A stretch of DNA of 64,000 nt. Source: JAKVAV01 sp047632755 (lineage in GTDB: Bacteria; Bacteroidota; Bacteroidia; Flavobacteriales_D; Cryomorphaceae). The translations under genes and the position numbers were made by a program. Positions 15,915-24,421 of this stretch are shown here, piece after piece. Location: NCBI GenBank assembly GCA_047632755.1, contig JBLIDT010000004.1:1-64000 (forward strand), in the 5' to 3' direction. The notes below the pieces were generated by a model that made no database searches, had not been told where the DNA came from, and worked only from the letters and a program-made list of their open reading frames with translations. Positions within the stretch are counted from its first letter, which is position 1. Every line of letters begins with the position of its first letter.

Positions 15915-17250
15915 TCTTTTGCTCTTCTTTTGCTTTCGCTCGAATGGAATAAAGTCTTTCCTCCAGTCCTTCGCTAGGTTTAACAATGTCCTTTCTCAAT
16001 TTTCCTTCGGAATCCATCCAGCCATACCAAGGTAGTTGGTATATATCCAAATCATTGAGTAAGCCCTCTGGCGAAACCAATTGAATGCTGGGCCAATTTT
16101 CTTCGCTCTGTTCTTTACTGCCCAAGACGATTTCCACAACTTGAAAATACGCACCGTATTCATCAAGAAAAACCTTCAATAGGCTTGACTCCCGTCTCCA
16201 TTCGTTGCTGCTACCTTGGGCAACAACGACCATCGTCGGTTTATTTAAAAGTTCTAGTTCTTTTAACGCTGGGAATAGCTCAAGCAAATTCGCTGACACG
16301 GATCGCTCATAATCTGTCCTGATCTTTCGGGCAGCTCTTTCAATTGATTCAGAGTGAGGCTTTGACTCAATGGAGTTTAGCAATTCAATTAGTTTTTCCC
16401 CCGAGTAGGTCTTTAGATAGATGGTCTCTTTGATTGATTTCAGCATGACCCATTGCCTAATGTCCTCCCTTTGCAGAAAATCATCTTTTAAAAACAGACT
16501 ATCCAACTCGAAATAACTCAAGCCCACGGCCAATTGATTGGAGATGTTTGCTCCGCCAAACTTCGCATCGTATCGATTGAAATAGTTGCTGTAAAAGACG
16601 TTGAAGAAAGAGTAAAATGAAGGGTTCGTTAGCTTTAATTTTTCATCTTTCAGGTAAGTCGAGTAGAGTTCGTTCTTAGGAAATCCCGCTGTCAACTTCA
16701 TTTCTGCCAAAGAGTATCGAACGTAATCTCTCAGAAATTCATTCTTAGTATTTTCTTGCTTGGCCTCAAACGTTTTGACTTTCTGGCGTAAAGCACTGTT
16801 TCCAATGAGTAGAGCATTTTGAGTGAAAAAGTCGAAATAGGTTTGATCGAATTTTACAATTTCTGCATTGATATCCGTCGAGTCGAGATTTGTGAAAATA
16901 TATTCGAAACTGCCAGGCCTCCAATTTGGTATGAGCACAAATTCCCGCGATGGAGAAATTTCAATGGTATAGGTTCCGTTTGGTTCGACGAAAAGAGGAG
17001 CAGTAAATCGATTCACACTCAACCAAACTTGGCCGATTTCATCGGTGTCAAATGAAAGTTTGAATTCCCCGCTGGCATCAACCGTATCGAGATCCAAGAA
17101 GATCTTCTCTCCTGAAATAGGGTTTTGGTAACGACTAATTTCTACAGTCAATCCTGACCAATCAGGAGATATTCCGTCCAATTCAGTGGTTTGTGCTGCC
17201 ACAGAAAAAGGCAAAACAAAAAGAAGTATCAGACTCCTAAAACTCCACAT
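15898..17250 (-). CDS. Secreted thioredoxin-fold protein lacking the CxxC motif
   Basis: 450 aa. It has a signal peptide (about 1-20, ending VAAQ), then a beta-rich domain like the DUF4369-type N-termini of Bacteroidota thiol-disulfide proteins (about 25-110), a long helical middle (about 115-325) and a C-terminal thioredoxin-like domain (about 335-450). That domain includes the cis-Pro-type segment DIYQLPWYGWMDSEGKLR. Where a redox CxxC would be expected the sequence reads TMVVVAQGSSNEWRRESS, with no cysteine, so classical oxidoreductase activity is unlikely. It overlaps coaD by 14 bp and ends the kdsD-kdsA-coaD run. Role unknown. Confidence 0.75.
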   Translation of the reverse strand: MWSFRSLILLFVLPFSVAAQTTELDGISPDWSGLTVEISRYQNPISGEKIFLDLDTVDASGEFKLSFDTDEIGQVWLSVNRFTAPLFVEPNGTYTIEISPSREFVLIPNWRPGSFEYIFTNLDSTDINAEIVKFDQTYFDFFTQNALLIGNSALRQKVKTFEAKQENTKNEFLRDYVRYSLAEMKLTAGFPKNELYSTYLKDEKLKLTNPSFYSFFNVFYSNYFNRYDAKFGGANISNQLAVGLSYFELDSLFLKDDFLQREDIRQWVMLKSIKETIYLKTYSGEKLIELLNSIESKPHSESIERAARKIRTDYERSVSANLLELFPALKELELLNKPTMVVVAQGSSNEWRRESSLLKVFLDEYGAYFQVVEIVLGSKEQSEENWPSIQLVSPEGLLNDLDIYQLPWYGWMDSEGKLRKDIVKPSEGLEERLYSIRAKAKEEQKIKVGQ

Positions 17251-17707
17251 TCAGCTCGATCGAATTTGGAATGAATTTGGTCACATCTCCACCATTTCTG
17301 AAAATGTCGCGCACGATCGTAGAGCTGTAAGCCGAAAGTTCGGGACTCGTCACAAAGAACACCGTGTCCACTTCTGGGGCGAGCTCTTTGTTCATTTGTG
17401 AAATAGAGGATTCAAATTGAAAATCTTCCGCATTTCGAACACCTCGAATGATATGAGATGCATTGACCTTGCGGCAATAATTCACCGTGAGTCCTTCGTA
17501 GTGATCTACCACAATGCTTTCTTCCGATTTGAACGTTTGTCTGATCCACTTCATCCTGTCCTCTAAAGGAAACAGGTACTTCTTATTGGCATTAACGCCT
17601 ATGGCGACAATCACTTTGTCGAATAGAGGGAGTGAACGTTTGATGATATCTGCGTGCCCTTTTGTGATCGGATCGAATGATCCAGGGAAGATGGCAATCT
17701 TATCCAT
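17237..17707 (-). CDS. coaD: Phosphopantetheine adenylyltransferase
   Basis: 156-aa enzyme of coenzyme A synthesis (4'-phosphopantetheine + ATP to dephospho-CoA). The nucleotidyltransferase motif GSFDPITKGH (9-18, TxGH) is at the N-terminus; RGVRNAEDFQFE and the C-terminal SAYSSTIVRDIFRNGGDV (ISSTxVR motif) complete the set. Length is typical. It starts 3 bp after the kdsA stop and its end overlaps the thioredoxin-fold gene, so it belongs to the kdsD-kdsA-coaD operon. Confidence 0.95.
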   Translation of the reverse strand: MDKIAIFPGSFDPITKGHADIIKRSLPLFDKVIVAIGVNANKKYLFPLEDRMKWIRQTFKSEESIVVDHYEGLTVNYCRKVNASHIIRGVRNAEDFQFESSISQMNKELAPEVDTVFFVTSPELSAYSSTIVRDIFRNGGDVTKFIPNSIELNVEF

Positions 17708-17710
17708 GGT

Positions 17711-18490
17711 TTACGAATTAAGTGCTTTTCTGATCTTCATGCATTTTTCCAAAATAGGCCTAAGCTTATCGAGCTGCAGCATGGTAAACGGGTCGCTTTG
17801 AGCGGTATGAGGTTCTGGGTGGACTTCCATAAAAAAGCCATCGGCTCCCGTAGCGATTGCCGATAGAGCAATGGCTTCAATTAGTTCGGGGTCGCCTCCC
17901 GTAACGCCAGAAGTTTGATTGGGTTTTTGTACGCTATGGGTGCAGTCCATTACCACGGGCTGGCCCATTTTTTTCATCCGACTGATGGAGGTGGCATCCA
18001 CCACAAGATCGTGATAGCCAAATGTCGTTCCCCGTTCACAAACCCAAACCTTATCATTTCCAGTGGCTTTCACCTTTTCTACGGCAAATTTCATCGCTTC
18101 AGGACTCAAGAACTGACCTTTTTTGATGTTCACCGTACAACCCGATTCGCCTGCTGCTTTGAGCAATTTGCTCTGTCGGCAAAGAAAGGCGGGGATTTGG
18201 AGGTGAGTAACGAAGGGAGCTACTTCGGCGGGTTCGTTGCTCTCGTGAACATCCGTGATATTTTCAATTCCGAATTTATCTCGAATGGCTTTGTGAATGC
18301 GAAGCGCCTCGTTTTTGTCAATACCTGTGAAACTGTCTAGTTTGCTTCGGTTGGCCTTTTCATAGCTTCCCTTAAAGATATAGCGGATGTCCAAGTCATC
18401 ACAGATTTTTTTTACCTCTTCGGCAATGTGGAAAGACAGGGCTTCATCTTCAATGGCGCACGGCCCTGCTATCAGGAAAAATTGGCTCAT
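17711..18490 (-). CDS. kdsA: 3-deoxy-8-phosphooctulonate synthase (Kdo-8-P synthase)
   Basis: 259 aa; condenses arabinose 5-phosphate and phosphoenolpyruvate in Kdo synthesis for lipopolysaccharide. Motifs: FFLIAGPCAIED at the N-terminus, FKGSYEKANRSK, ITDVHE, IPAFLCRQ, NIKKGQFLSP, CERGTTFGYHDLVVD, VMDCTHSVQKPNQ and EVHPEPHTAQSD. The open frame continues 52 codons upstream, but that stretch overlaps kdsD and is not family-like, so the ATG at 18490 is used; it overlaps the kdsD stop by 4 bp. Confidence 0.96.
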   Translation of the reverse strand: MSQFFLIAGPCAIEDEALSFHIAEEVKKICDDLDIRYIFKGSYEKANRSKLDSFTGIDKNEALRIHKAIRDKFGIENITDVHESNEPAEVAPFVTHLQIPAFLCRQSKLLKAAGESGCTVNIKKGQFLSPEAMKFAVEKVKATGNDKVWVCERGTTFGYHDLVVDATSISRMKKMGQPVVMDCTHSVQKPNQTSGVTGGDPELIEAIALSAIATGADGFFMEVHPEPHTAQSDPFTMLQLDKLRPILEKCMKIRKALNS

Positions 18491-19083
18491 TCTTCTTTGG
18501 CTTTTTGTCCGAGGTAACCACTGTGGTGCCTCTTCGCATATTCTTGTTTTGTAAATCCTATTTTCTCCATGAGCAGCACAACTAAAATGTCTCCTGCCAC
18601 GGTCATTACTGTAGTAGAGGTAGTGGGGGTGAGGCCAAGTGGGCAAATTTCTTCAGGCCCACCAGTCCACAATACCACATCAGCTTTTTCAGCAAGTTCG
18701 CTATCTTTTTTCCCGGTAAGGACAATGAATTTAATATCGGGGTGCAAGCGGTGAGCCAAAAAATCGAGTTCGATTAATTCCCTGGTTTTACCACTGTTTG
18801 AGATGGCTATTACGATGTCGTTTTTTTGGATGATCCCCAAATCTCCATGCTGCGCTTCGGCAGGGTGTAAGAAGAAAGCAGGTGTGCCAGTAGAGCTTAG
18901 GGTAGTGGCGATATTCACGCCTATTTGCCCAGCTTTTCCCATTCCGCTAACGATTACTTTCCCGTCTTTTTGGTGAACTTGCTCGTAGATAAGTTCTACT
19001 GCTTTTTCCACCGCGCCTTCGATCGGGATATTTCGAATGGCTTCTATCTCTTTTTCAATAAGAGCTGTGATCTTGTCTTGCAT
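18487..19083 (-). CDS. kdsD: SIS-domain arabinose-5-phosphate isomerase, without CBS domains
   Basis: 198 aa. The sugar isomerase (SIS) domain carries GKVIVSGMGKAGQIGVNIATTLSSTGTPAFFLHPAEAQHGD and SNSGKTRELIEL, the KdsD/GutQ signature, followed by LGLTPTTSTTVM. It would convert ribulose 5-phosphate to arabinose 5-phosphate, the substrate of KdsA, encoded directly downstream (4-bp overlap). Classical KdsD is about 320 aa with two C-terminal CBS domains; these are absent here, and the protein ends soon after the SIS domain (HSGYLGQKAKEE). It has its own -7 box at 19104-19111. Confidence 0.88.
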   Translation of the reverse strand: MQDKITALIEKEIEAIRNIPIEGAVEKAVELIYEQVHQKDGKVIVSGMGKAGQIGVNIATTLSSTGTPAFFLHPAEAQHGDLGIIQKNDIVIAISNSGKTRELIELDFLAHRLHPDIKFIVLTGKKDSELAEKADVVLWTGGPEEICPLGLTPTTSTTVMTVAGDILVVLLMEKIGFTKQEYAKRHHSGYLGQKAKEE

Positions 19084-19103
19084 GCTTTTATTCTAATGAC
19101 AAG

Positions 19104-19111
19104 CAAAAGTA
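19104..19111 (-). promoter_or_regulatory. -7 element of the kdsD-kdsA-coaD operon (TACTTTTG)
   Basis: Exact TAnnTTTG match in the 47-bp gap between the rsmD stop and the kdsD ATG. Its last base is 20 nt before the start codon. No recognisable -33 TTG. Confidence 0.5.
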
Positions 19112-19130
19112 ATTCTAATACTCTAACCCT

Positions 19131-19661
19131 CTATCTGAAGAAACTGAAATGGACACTTCCCATCTGGTGGTGCTCTGAGAAACGGGGATGTTCGCTCAAA
19201 TCTGTCTCTTGCCCATGCTCGAGAATAAAGATGCCTCCAGGTGAAAGCCACCCCGTATTCCAAACCAAATCAGGCAGTTCAGGAATTCTTTTTTCCGCAT
19301 AAGGCGGATCGGCAAAAACGATATCAAAGTTTCCTTTGGGACTTTTAAAAAGATTGAAAACATCGGCCTGAACGACTTTGAGGTTGTGGATTTCCCAATC
19401 CTTGGCAATTTTTATAAGGTATCTTTTGGAAATCGGGCTCACGTCTACTGCCGTTACGCTAGTGGCTCCTCGACTTACGAACTCGAGGCTCATACCGCCG
19501 ATGCCGAAGAAAAGGTCTAGCACTTTCGCATCCATCAATAAGTCGTGGTGGTTGAGCACATTAAAAATCGCCTCCTTGGCCATATCAGTCGTTGGGCGGG
19601 CTTTGATTTGCTTTGGAGCATCAAACCTCCGAGCCTTAAACTTTCCTCCGACTACGCGCAT
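19131..19661 (-). CDS. rsmD: 16S rRNA (guanine(966)-N2)-methyltransferase RsmD
   Basis: 176 aa. The N-terminus MRVVGGKFKARRFDAPKQIKARPTTDMAKEAIFNVL is the RsmD signature. The SAM-binding motif I is VLDLFFGIGGMSLEFVSRGA and the catalytic motif IV is DIVFADPPYAEK (NPPY-type). It methylates the exocyclic amine of G966 in 16S rRNA. The start overlaps the end of the upstream DUF3822 gene by 10 bp, an arrangement consistent with co-translation. Confidence 0.94.
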   Translation of the reverse strand: MRVVGGKFKARRFDAPKQIKARPTTDMAKEAIFNVLNHHDLLMDAKVLDLFFGIGGMSLEFVSRGATSVTAVDVSPISKRYLIKIAKDWEIHNLKVVQADVFNLFKSPKGNFDIVFADPPYAEKRIPELPDLVWNTGWLSPGGIFILEHGQETDLSEHPRFSEHHQMGSVHFSFFR

Positions 19662-20398
19662 TGTGGAATGATTTCTGCCAGTTTATCACCTATTGAATTT
19701 TGTTCAGTACCTGTCAAATTTGTCAGGAATTTTGCGGCTTGCTTTTTCACTGAAGGCAGGATGTTTCCTGATCCTTCAAGCTCTGCCTGAATTTCGTTTG
19801 AAATATCCAGTTTTTTCAGTGCATAGAAAATATAGTAAATCAAATCTTCGGCTTTGGTTACTTCAATACTATTTGCCAGCAAAAGTGAACCCTGCTTAAA
19901 TATGTTGATCATTGCCAATTGATCAATCACTTGAATTTGTAAAAGATCGCTCTTCGTCTCGCTTGTTTTTCGTCTACCGTACTCAAGTAAAGTGCCTTCT
20001 AAATGCTTAGTTTCTAACGCAGGTTGAATCTGATTAATCAACTTTTCCGCTTCTTCATCACGCTCATATATCAATACGGATTCCAAACCGCTCAAAGAAG
20101 AATAGGCAAATGGGGTATTTCCTGTGAAACCAGTATTCAATTTGAGGTATCCAGCGGCATCTTCTTCTCTAAAGATGGTGGTCGGCACAAGTGTCCAGTG
20201 CGGGTGCGAGCTCATTGCGAAAAGGTGATTCTTGGAGTGCAATTCGCTAAAGTCATAGTGCCCATCGCGTTTACAAGAGATGGTCTTAGCAAAGTCTGCA
20301 CCTTCCAAGTCTAAATAGCAATGGATACGAAAAAAATTGGGCTCAAAAAGGAGCCCAATCGATTCAATATTTTCTTCGCCTAAGGTGATTTTTTCCAT
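19652..20398 (-). CDS. DUF3822 family protein
   Basis: 248 aa, soluble, no signal peptide. It contains HLFAMSSHPHWTLVPTTIFREEDAAGYLKLNTGF and a C-terminal LLEYGRRKTSETKSDLLQIQ...FKQGSLLLANSIEVTKAEDLIYYIFYALKKL, a pattern I associate with DUF3822, a Bacteroidota-specific family thought to have an actin-like ATPase fold. Function is unknown. It is consistently next to rsmD, with which it overlaps by 10 bp here, so a link to RNA modification or a shared promoter is plausible but unproven. Confidence 0.82.
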   Translation of the reverse strand: MEKITLGEENIESIGLLFEPNFFRIHCYLDLEGADFAKTISCKRDGHYDFSELHSKNHLFAMSSHPHWTLVPTTIFREEDAAGYLKLNTGFTGNTPFAYSSLSGLESVLIYERDEEAEKLINQIQPALETKHLEGTLLEYGRRKTSETKSDLLQIQVIDQLAMINIFKQGSLLLANSIEVTKAEDLIYYIFYALKKLDISNEIQAELEGSGNILPSVKKQAAKFLTNLTGTEQNSIGDKLAEIIPQCA

Positions 20399-20410
20399 GG
20401 CGCAATTCTT

Positions 20411-21214
20411 TTACTCTGTCCAGTTACCACTAGTGCTCGCATCTACGAGTGATCCGAGCATAAACTGATCCGCGTAGGGCTTAGGATCCTTTACCAGAAA
20501 AACAGCTGTAGGAGCTCCACTTATGTCTATTATGTCTGATTCCATCTGGAATCGGTGATCGCCATAAGGTACAAAGGGCAAAGAGTCAACGTAGAACCTA
20601 GTTTTGCGCTTGGCCTTGTCGTCTTCATTAAAAATGTATCCCAATACACCCACTTGAATCGTATCTCTTACGATCAATCCTTGAGCAATCACATCCAAAT
20701 CAGTCATTCCCTCAGGCATGCTCTGTATTATTCCGGCCTCCATAGCCATTTCTTCTGTAGGCAATGAATCAGGAAGAGAACCCAATCGCTTGATTAGTGA
20801 AATCTCGTCATTCTTCAAAAAGTAGATAAGCGAGTCGAAAGAGTTGGAGTACTTACCGTATTGCTTGTAATAAGAAACTTGCGCTTTGCGTATGTCCTTT
20901 AGTCTCTGTACGACTGCAGTTTTTACTTTCTCCTTTTCGCGGTGGTACGCCAGCTCATCTTGAATGACATCATAATCCAAGTAAGCAAGGCACAATGCTC
21001 CAATCGCAACAACGATTGTAACAATCGTCTGAACTTGACGATTGATCGTGCCTTTAACATAAAGCGCACCTAAAACCCCAACGATGAGAATGCCCAATCC
21101 AGCGATTTTGAAGAGGCCAGTTTGACCTGCTGACACGATAAGAAGAAGTAGTCCCAATAGTATGAGTAGTATTGGAAACAAATAAGCGCCAAGTATACGT
21201 CCTATATTTTGCAT
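20411..21214 (-). CDS. Membrane-anchored protein with N-terminal transmembrane segments (unknown function)
   Basis: 267 aa. Three hydrophobic segments (about 7-27, 34-52, 60-80) precede a coiled/helical region (YHREKEKVKTAVVQRLKDIRKAQVSYYKQYGKYSNSFDSL, about 91-130) and a soluble C-terminal domain ending in a YADQFMLGSLVDAS segment. The pattern DIRKAQVSYYKQYGKYSNSFDSLIYFL is reminiscent of pilin/type II secretion-like pseudopilin sequences but is not preceded by a prepilin site. I assign no function. It starts from a -7 box (21238-21245) and leads the operon with DUF3822 and rsmD (12-bp gap). Confidence 0.75.
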   Translation of the reverse strand: MQNIGRILGAYLFPILLILLGLLLLIVSAGQTGLFKIAGLGILIVGVLGALYVKGTINRQVQTIVTIVVAIGALCLAYLDYDVIQDELAYHREKEKVKTAVVQRLKDIRKAQVSYYKQYGKYSNSFDSLIYFLKNDEISLIKRLGSLPDSLPTEEMAMEAGIIQSMPEGMTDLDVIAQGLIVRDTIQVGVLGYIFNEDDKAKRKTRFYVDSLPFVPYGDHRFQMESDIIDISGAPTAVFLVKDPKPYADQFMLGSLVDASTSGNWTE

Positions 21215-21237
21215 GAAGTTTTCTTTTGTAACGGGAA

Positions 21238-21245
21238 CAAAACTA
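21238..21245 (-). promoter_or_regulatory. -7 element upstream of the membrane protein-DUF3822-rsmD operon (TAGTTTTG)
   Basis: Exact TAnnTTTG match on the minus strand, its last base 24 nt before the ATG at 21214. No clear -33 element. Confidence 0.45.
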
Positions 21246-21323
21246 CAATTTTTTTGAAACGACCGAGTTTGTTACGGCCTAATTCATCAACGGTTTAAAT
21301 TGGCTTATTTTTGGCTTGTGAAT

Positions 21324-22766
21324 GTGCATTCAGAAAGCGGTGAATCAATCGCGCGCAGGGTTGAGAAATTACTGCATGAAAACTTCTATTTTACACCTAC
21401 TCCTTCTCAGGAAAAATTACTCTATGCACTAGGGCGATTCGTAGCCAGCGACAAAGAAAACTGCCTATTGGTAGTAAAAGGATATGCCGGAACGGGCAAG
21501 ACGACTACTGTAAATGCACTGATTAAGACGTTACCCTACTTCGACTTTAAGTATGTAATGCTCGCGCCAACTGGAAGAGCTGCAAAAGTGATGTCGGCAT
21601 ATACACGAAAGCCTGCCTTCACGATTCACAAGAAAATTTACTTCAAGCAAAAGACTCCCGCAGGTGGAGTATTTTTTGTCACAGGGGCAAATCTTCACAC
21701 CAATACCGTTTTTATTGTGGATGAGGCTTCAATGATCGGAAGCGAAAATTATTCTGTTTCGGGAGGTGGCGACCTACTGACCGATTTGTTTGAATATGTC
21801 TACAATGGAAAAAACTGTCGATTGATCTTAATCGGCGACGGGGCGCAGCTTCCTCCTGTGGGAAGCGACTATAGCCCTGCACTTGATCTTAAATATCTGA
21901 AGACCTCGTTTCACGTTACGGCTGCGCTTTCCGAGCTAACAGATGTGACTCGACAAAAAGAGGACTCGGGCATTCTTGATTTAGCCACCCGAATTAGAAA
22001 GGCATTGGAAAAAGCAGATATGAGTGTTTTTCCAATGGCTTTGCCCAATGCCCCTGATGTGGTAAGCCTTACGGGATACGAATTACAAGAATCATTGGAA
22101 GATGAATTCTCAATGAGGGGCCCTGAAGGGGCTATACTTGTAACTCGATCTAACAAGCGTGCAAATCAATACAACAAAGAGATACGCGCCCGAGTGTTCT
22201 TTCGCGAAGAGGAAATATCAGGCGGTGACTTTGTCATGGCCGTTCGAAATAATTACCACTGGGTCGACGAAAAGTCGGGAGCTGGCTTCATCGCCAATGG
22301 CGATGTGATGGAAATTTCCAGACTGGGAAAGTTCCACGAGAAGTATGGTTTTAAATTTCAAGAAGCCAGCGTTCGACTCATTGATTACTCTGGCGAACCC
22401 GAGACGGAAGTATTACTCTGGCTGGACGCTTTGGATATCGACTCTGCTTCTATGCCCAAGCCTGCCACGGATGAGGTGTACCGAAGGACCATGATGGAAT
22501 ACGAACACCTAAAGACCAAAAAGGAGAGAATGGAAGCCTTGAAAAAAGATCCTTTCTACAATGCCCTGCAAGTAAAATTCGCATATGCGGTGACTTGTCA
22601 CAAATCTCAAGGGGGACAATGGCCTGCCGTATTTGTAGATCAGGGATACCTCACCGAAGAAATGCTCGATACAGAGTATTTGCGGTGGTTGTACACCGCA
22701 ATTACTCGTGCCTCTGAGAAATTATACTTGCTAAATTTTAGCGATCAACTTTTTTCTAATGACTAA
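21324..22766 (+). CDS. RecD/Dda-like ATP-dependent DNA helicase (superfamily 1)
   Basis: About 480 aa. Walker A GYAGTGKTT near residue 53, Walker B FIVDEASMIG near 130, motif III-like LILIGDGAQLPPVG, and a C-terminal UvrD_C_2 module with KFAYAVTCHKSQGGQWPAVFVDQG and RWLYTAITRASEKLYLL. This combination is the RecD2/Dda type 5'-3' helicase without the N-terminal extension of full RecD2. The frame is open to a TTG at 21300, but no ATG exists near the N-terminus; GTG at 21324 (or 21318) gives the usual length, so the start is uncertain. It is monocistronic as far as visible and divergent from the 20411-21214 gene. Confidence 0.85.
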   Translation: MHSESGESIARRVEKLLHENFYFTPTPSQEKLLYALGRFVASDKENCLLVVKGYAGTGKTTTVNALIKTLPYFDFKYVMLAPTGRAAKVMSAYTRKPAFTIHKKIYFKQKTPAGGVFFVTGANLHTNTVFIVDEASMIGSENYSVSGGGDLLTDLFEYVYNGKNCRLILIGDGAQLPPVGSDYSPALDLKYLKTSFHVTAALSELTDVTRQKEDSGILDLATRIRKALEKADMSVFPMALPNAPDVVSLTGYELQESLEDEFSMRGPEGAILVTRSNKRANQYNKEIRARVFFREEEISGGDFVMAVRNNYHWVDEKSGAGFIANGDVMEISRLGKFHEKYGFKFQEASVRLIDYSGEPETEVLLWLDALDIDSASMPKPATDEVYRRTMMEYEHLKTKKERMEALKKDPFYNALQVKFAYAVTCHKSQGGQWPAVFVDQGYLTEEMLDTEYLRWLYTAITRASEKLYLLNFSDQLFSND

Positions 22767-22809
22767 ATAAAGGCTGTTTATAGAGTCAAGTGGACCTTAT
22801 GGATAGACA

Positions 22810-23259
22810 TTAAATAGGTCGCTTGAAAATGTATCGGGTAATGAAGATTCCCTGACCATCTCCTTTGCCAGAATCCGACTCTACGCCACTCACCACGAAG
22901 GCCAACTCCCATCCTTGAACGATCATTTTGTTGATCTTGTCTGAAATAATGGCATCGTTTGAAGCGATATTTTGGAAGTTGATACCGGCTATACTAAAAA
23001 AGTTCAGGAGTTTGGTTTCTTCGAAGTTTTCAATCTTAGCATCTGACCGCTTTACTTCTCCTTGTTTTGATTTTTTTCCGTCTGTTCGAGTGGTGGTAAA
23101 GTCTTCGTAGTTGAGTTCGTCTTCTTCGCTGATGATGCGCGATCTTCCGAGCCCTGCAGGTATTATTGACTCAATGCTTGTTACGACTTTGTATTCTACT
23201 TGTTGTGCTTCTGCGACTATCGTTGCAAAAACGAAGGCTAAAAGGAGTGTTCGTCTCAT
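22810..23259 (-). CDS. Secreted protein of unknown function (DUF4177-like core)
   Basis: 149 aa with a signal peptide (MRRTLLLAFVFATIVAEAQ). The mature part opens VEYKVVTSIESIIPAGLGRSRII and closes INKMIVQGWELAFVVSGVES...IFITRYIFKRP. The MIxxGWEL...TRYIFKRP layout recalls the short DUF4177-type fold. I know similar uncharacterised proteins in Bacteroidota but no function. Probably periplasmic. It has its own -7 box (23281-23288) just downstream of a bidirectional terminator, so it is a single-gene unit. Confidence 0.72.
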   Translation of the reverse strand: MRRTLLLAFVFATIVAEAQQVEYKVVTSIESIIPAGLGRSRIISEEDELNYEDFTTTRTDGKKSKQGEVKRSDAKIENFEETKLLNFFSIAGINFQNIASNDAIISDKINKMIVQGWELAFVVSGVESDSGKGDGQGIFITRYIFKRPI

Positions 23260-23280
23260 AGGATATAGGTTTTCTTTTCA

Positions 23281-23288
23281 CAAAGGTA
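23281..23288 (-). promoter_or_regulatory. -7 element of the 22810-23259 gene (TACCTTTG)
   Basis: Exact TAnnTTTG match; its last base is 22 nt before the ATG at 23259. The expected -33 region falls in the terminator hairpin at 23302-23332 and shows no TTG. Confidence 0.45.
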
Positions 23289-23301
23289 AAGAACACTAAA
23301 T

Positions 23302-23332
23302 AAAAAAGCGGAGCCATGGCTCCGCTTTTTTT
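23302..23332 (-). terminator. Intrinsic terminator after the DUF3078 gene (bidirectional shape)
   Basis: Perfect palindrome centred at 23316/23317: GCGGAGCCA/TGGCTCCGC flanked by A6 on the left and T7 on the right. It lies 23 bp past the DUF3078 stop on the minus strand. Confidence 0.88.
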
Positions 23333-23354
23333 AAACGCTTTTGATAAAAAGAAC

Positions 23355-24314
23355 TTAGATTGTAAAAGAAAGTCCTAGCGCAAAAACTTCTCTAAACTGA
23401 GTTCGTGGTCCTCCTGCTACAGCAGGTGTAGCGATTACATCATCGCCCGCTTCCTTAGCGCCGATTATAATGTCGTCATCGTAGATGAGCTGCGTAGTCA
23501 GCGTAGCAGCTAACCAGCTGTTCACTTTCATCGTGATCAGGGTCTCCCAGTTGACGTCCACGTTTTGTGGATTCTCTACATAATTTGAGAATAGATCAAT
23601 TTTTGTAAGGAGATTAACATTCTCAAAAATGTCATCTTGGTAGCTGACCTTTACGAAAGCACCGATTTCAAATCGTGCATTATCTCCTGCGTCCAGTCCA
23701 AAATCAGTAGCTAATCCGGGGACCGTCACAATGGTAATCTTTGAAGTGGCGGGAGATAGAAATACGGAGAATTTCTCATTGGGTCGATAGTCAGCTCCAA
23801 TCGCAACAATAGAAAATGCTGGGGCTAAGAAGTCTGAAATGGAGGTTCCTATTTCACGTCCATCCTCAATTTCAAAACCTTCTGCAAATTGAGTTCTAAA
23901 GTTGACTAATCCACTGTAGTACCAATTCTCGTTATTCGTTTGATAACCATATTTCGAAGTGAAGTCTATTCGGTCATCCGTTTTGATAGCGCTCTGACCG
24001 TCTTGTGCAATGATCCCATAAGCAAGATCTAGGGTGTTGACCCAACTGTGTTTTCCTTTTTTATAATTAGCAAAAAGACTTGTCAGTGCAGTGGTTGAAA
24101 TACTATTTTGACCCCCCGCAGCCCAGTTGCTGAAGTAAGATTGGTTGAAGTTTAATCCAAATGTCCCACCGAAATCCCAAAGAGAATCGTGCTCTAGTTC
24201 AATTGCTGACGAAAGCGCATCTTTATCAGCGGCAGTTAAATCTCCTTCTTCTTGTGCGTACAATGTGCCCAAGCAAATGGCTAGGCAAAAACCTAGAATG
24301 TACTTTAAATTCAT
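23355..24314 (-). CDS. DUF3078 domain-containing outer-membrane-type protein
   Basis: About 319 aa from the ATG giving MNLKYILGFCLAICLG, a good signal peptide; the frame also offers an ATG nine codons upstream. The mature protein has WDFGGTFGLNFNQSYFSNWAAGGQNSIS, the hallmark of DUF3078, with alternating hydrophobic strands through to the C-terminal aromatic end (EVFALGLSFTI). It is probably a small beta-barrel or envelope protein. Function is unknown. It is followed by a strong terminator, and the next gene upstream (MFS) ends about 107 bp away on the same strand. Confidence 0.82.
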   Translation of the reverse strand: MNLKYILGFCLAICLGTLYAQEEGDLTAADKDALSSAIELEHDSLWDFGGTFGLNFNQSYFSNWAAGGQNSISTTALTSLFANYKKGKHSWVNTLDLAYGIIAQDGQSAIKTDDRIDFTSKYGYQTNNENWYYSGLVNFRTQFAEGFEIEDGREIGTSISDFLAPAFSIVAIGADYRPNEKFSVFLSPATSKITIVTVPGLATDFGLDAGDNARFEIGAFVKVSYQDDIFENVNLLTKIDLFSNYVENPQNVDVNWETLITMKVNSWLAATLTTQLIYDDDIIIGAKEAGDDVIATPAVAGGPRTQFREVFALGLSFTI

Positions 24315-24421
24315 AATCGAAAATTTTAGTGTTTTATTCAATGGGGAACTTCTCCCTCAGATTTTTACGGCTTCAAAGAAAGGAAAAATGTTTGGTCAAT
24401 TAATATTTGGGAAGGAGCTTT

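Noticed and set aside
18491..18646. 52-codon N-terminal extension of kdsA
   Set aside because: It overlaps kdsD and lacks similarity to Kdo-8-P synthases; the ATG with a 4-bp overlap is the natural start.
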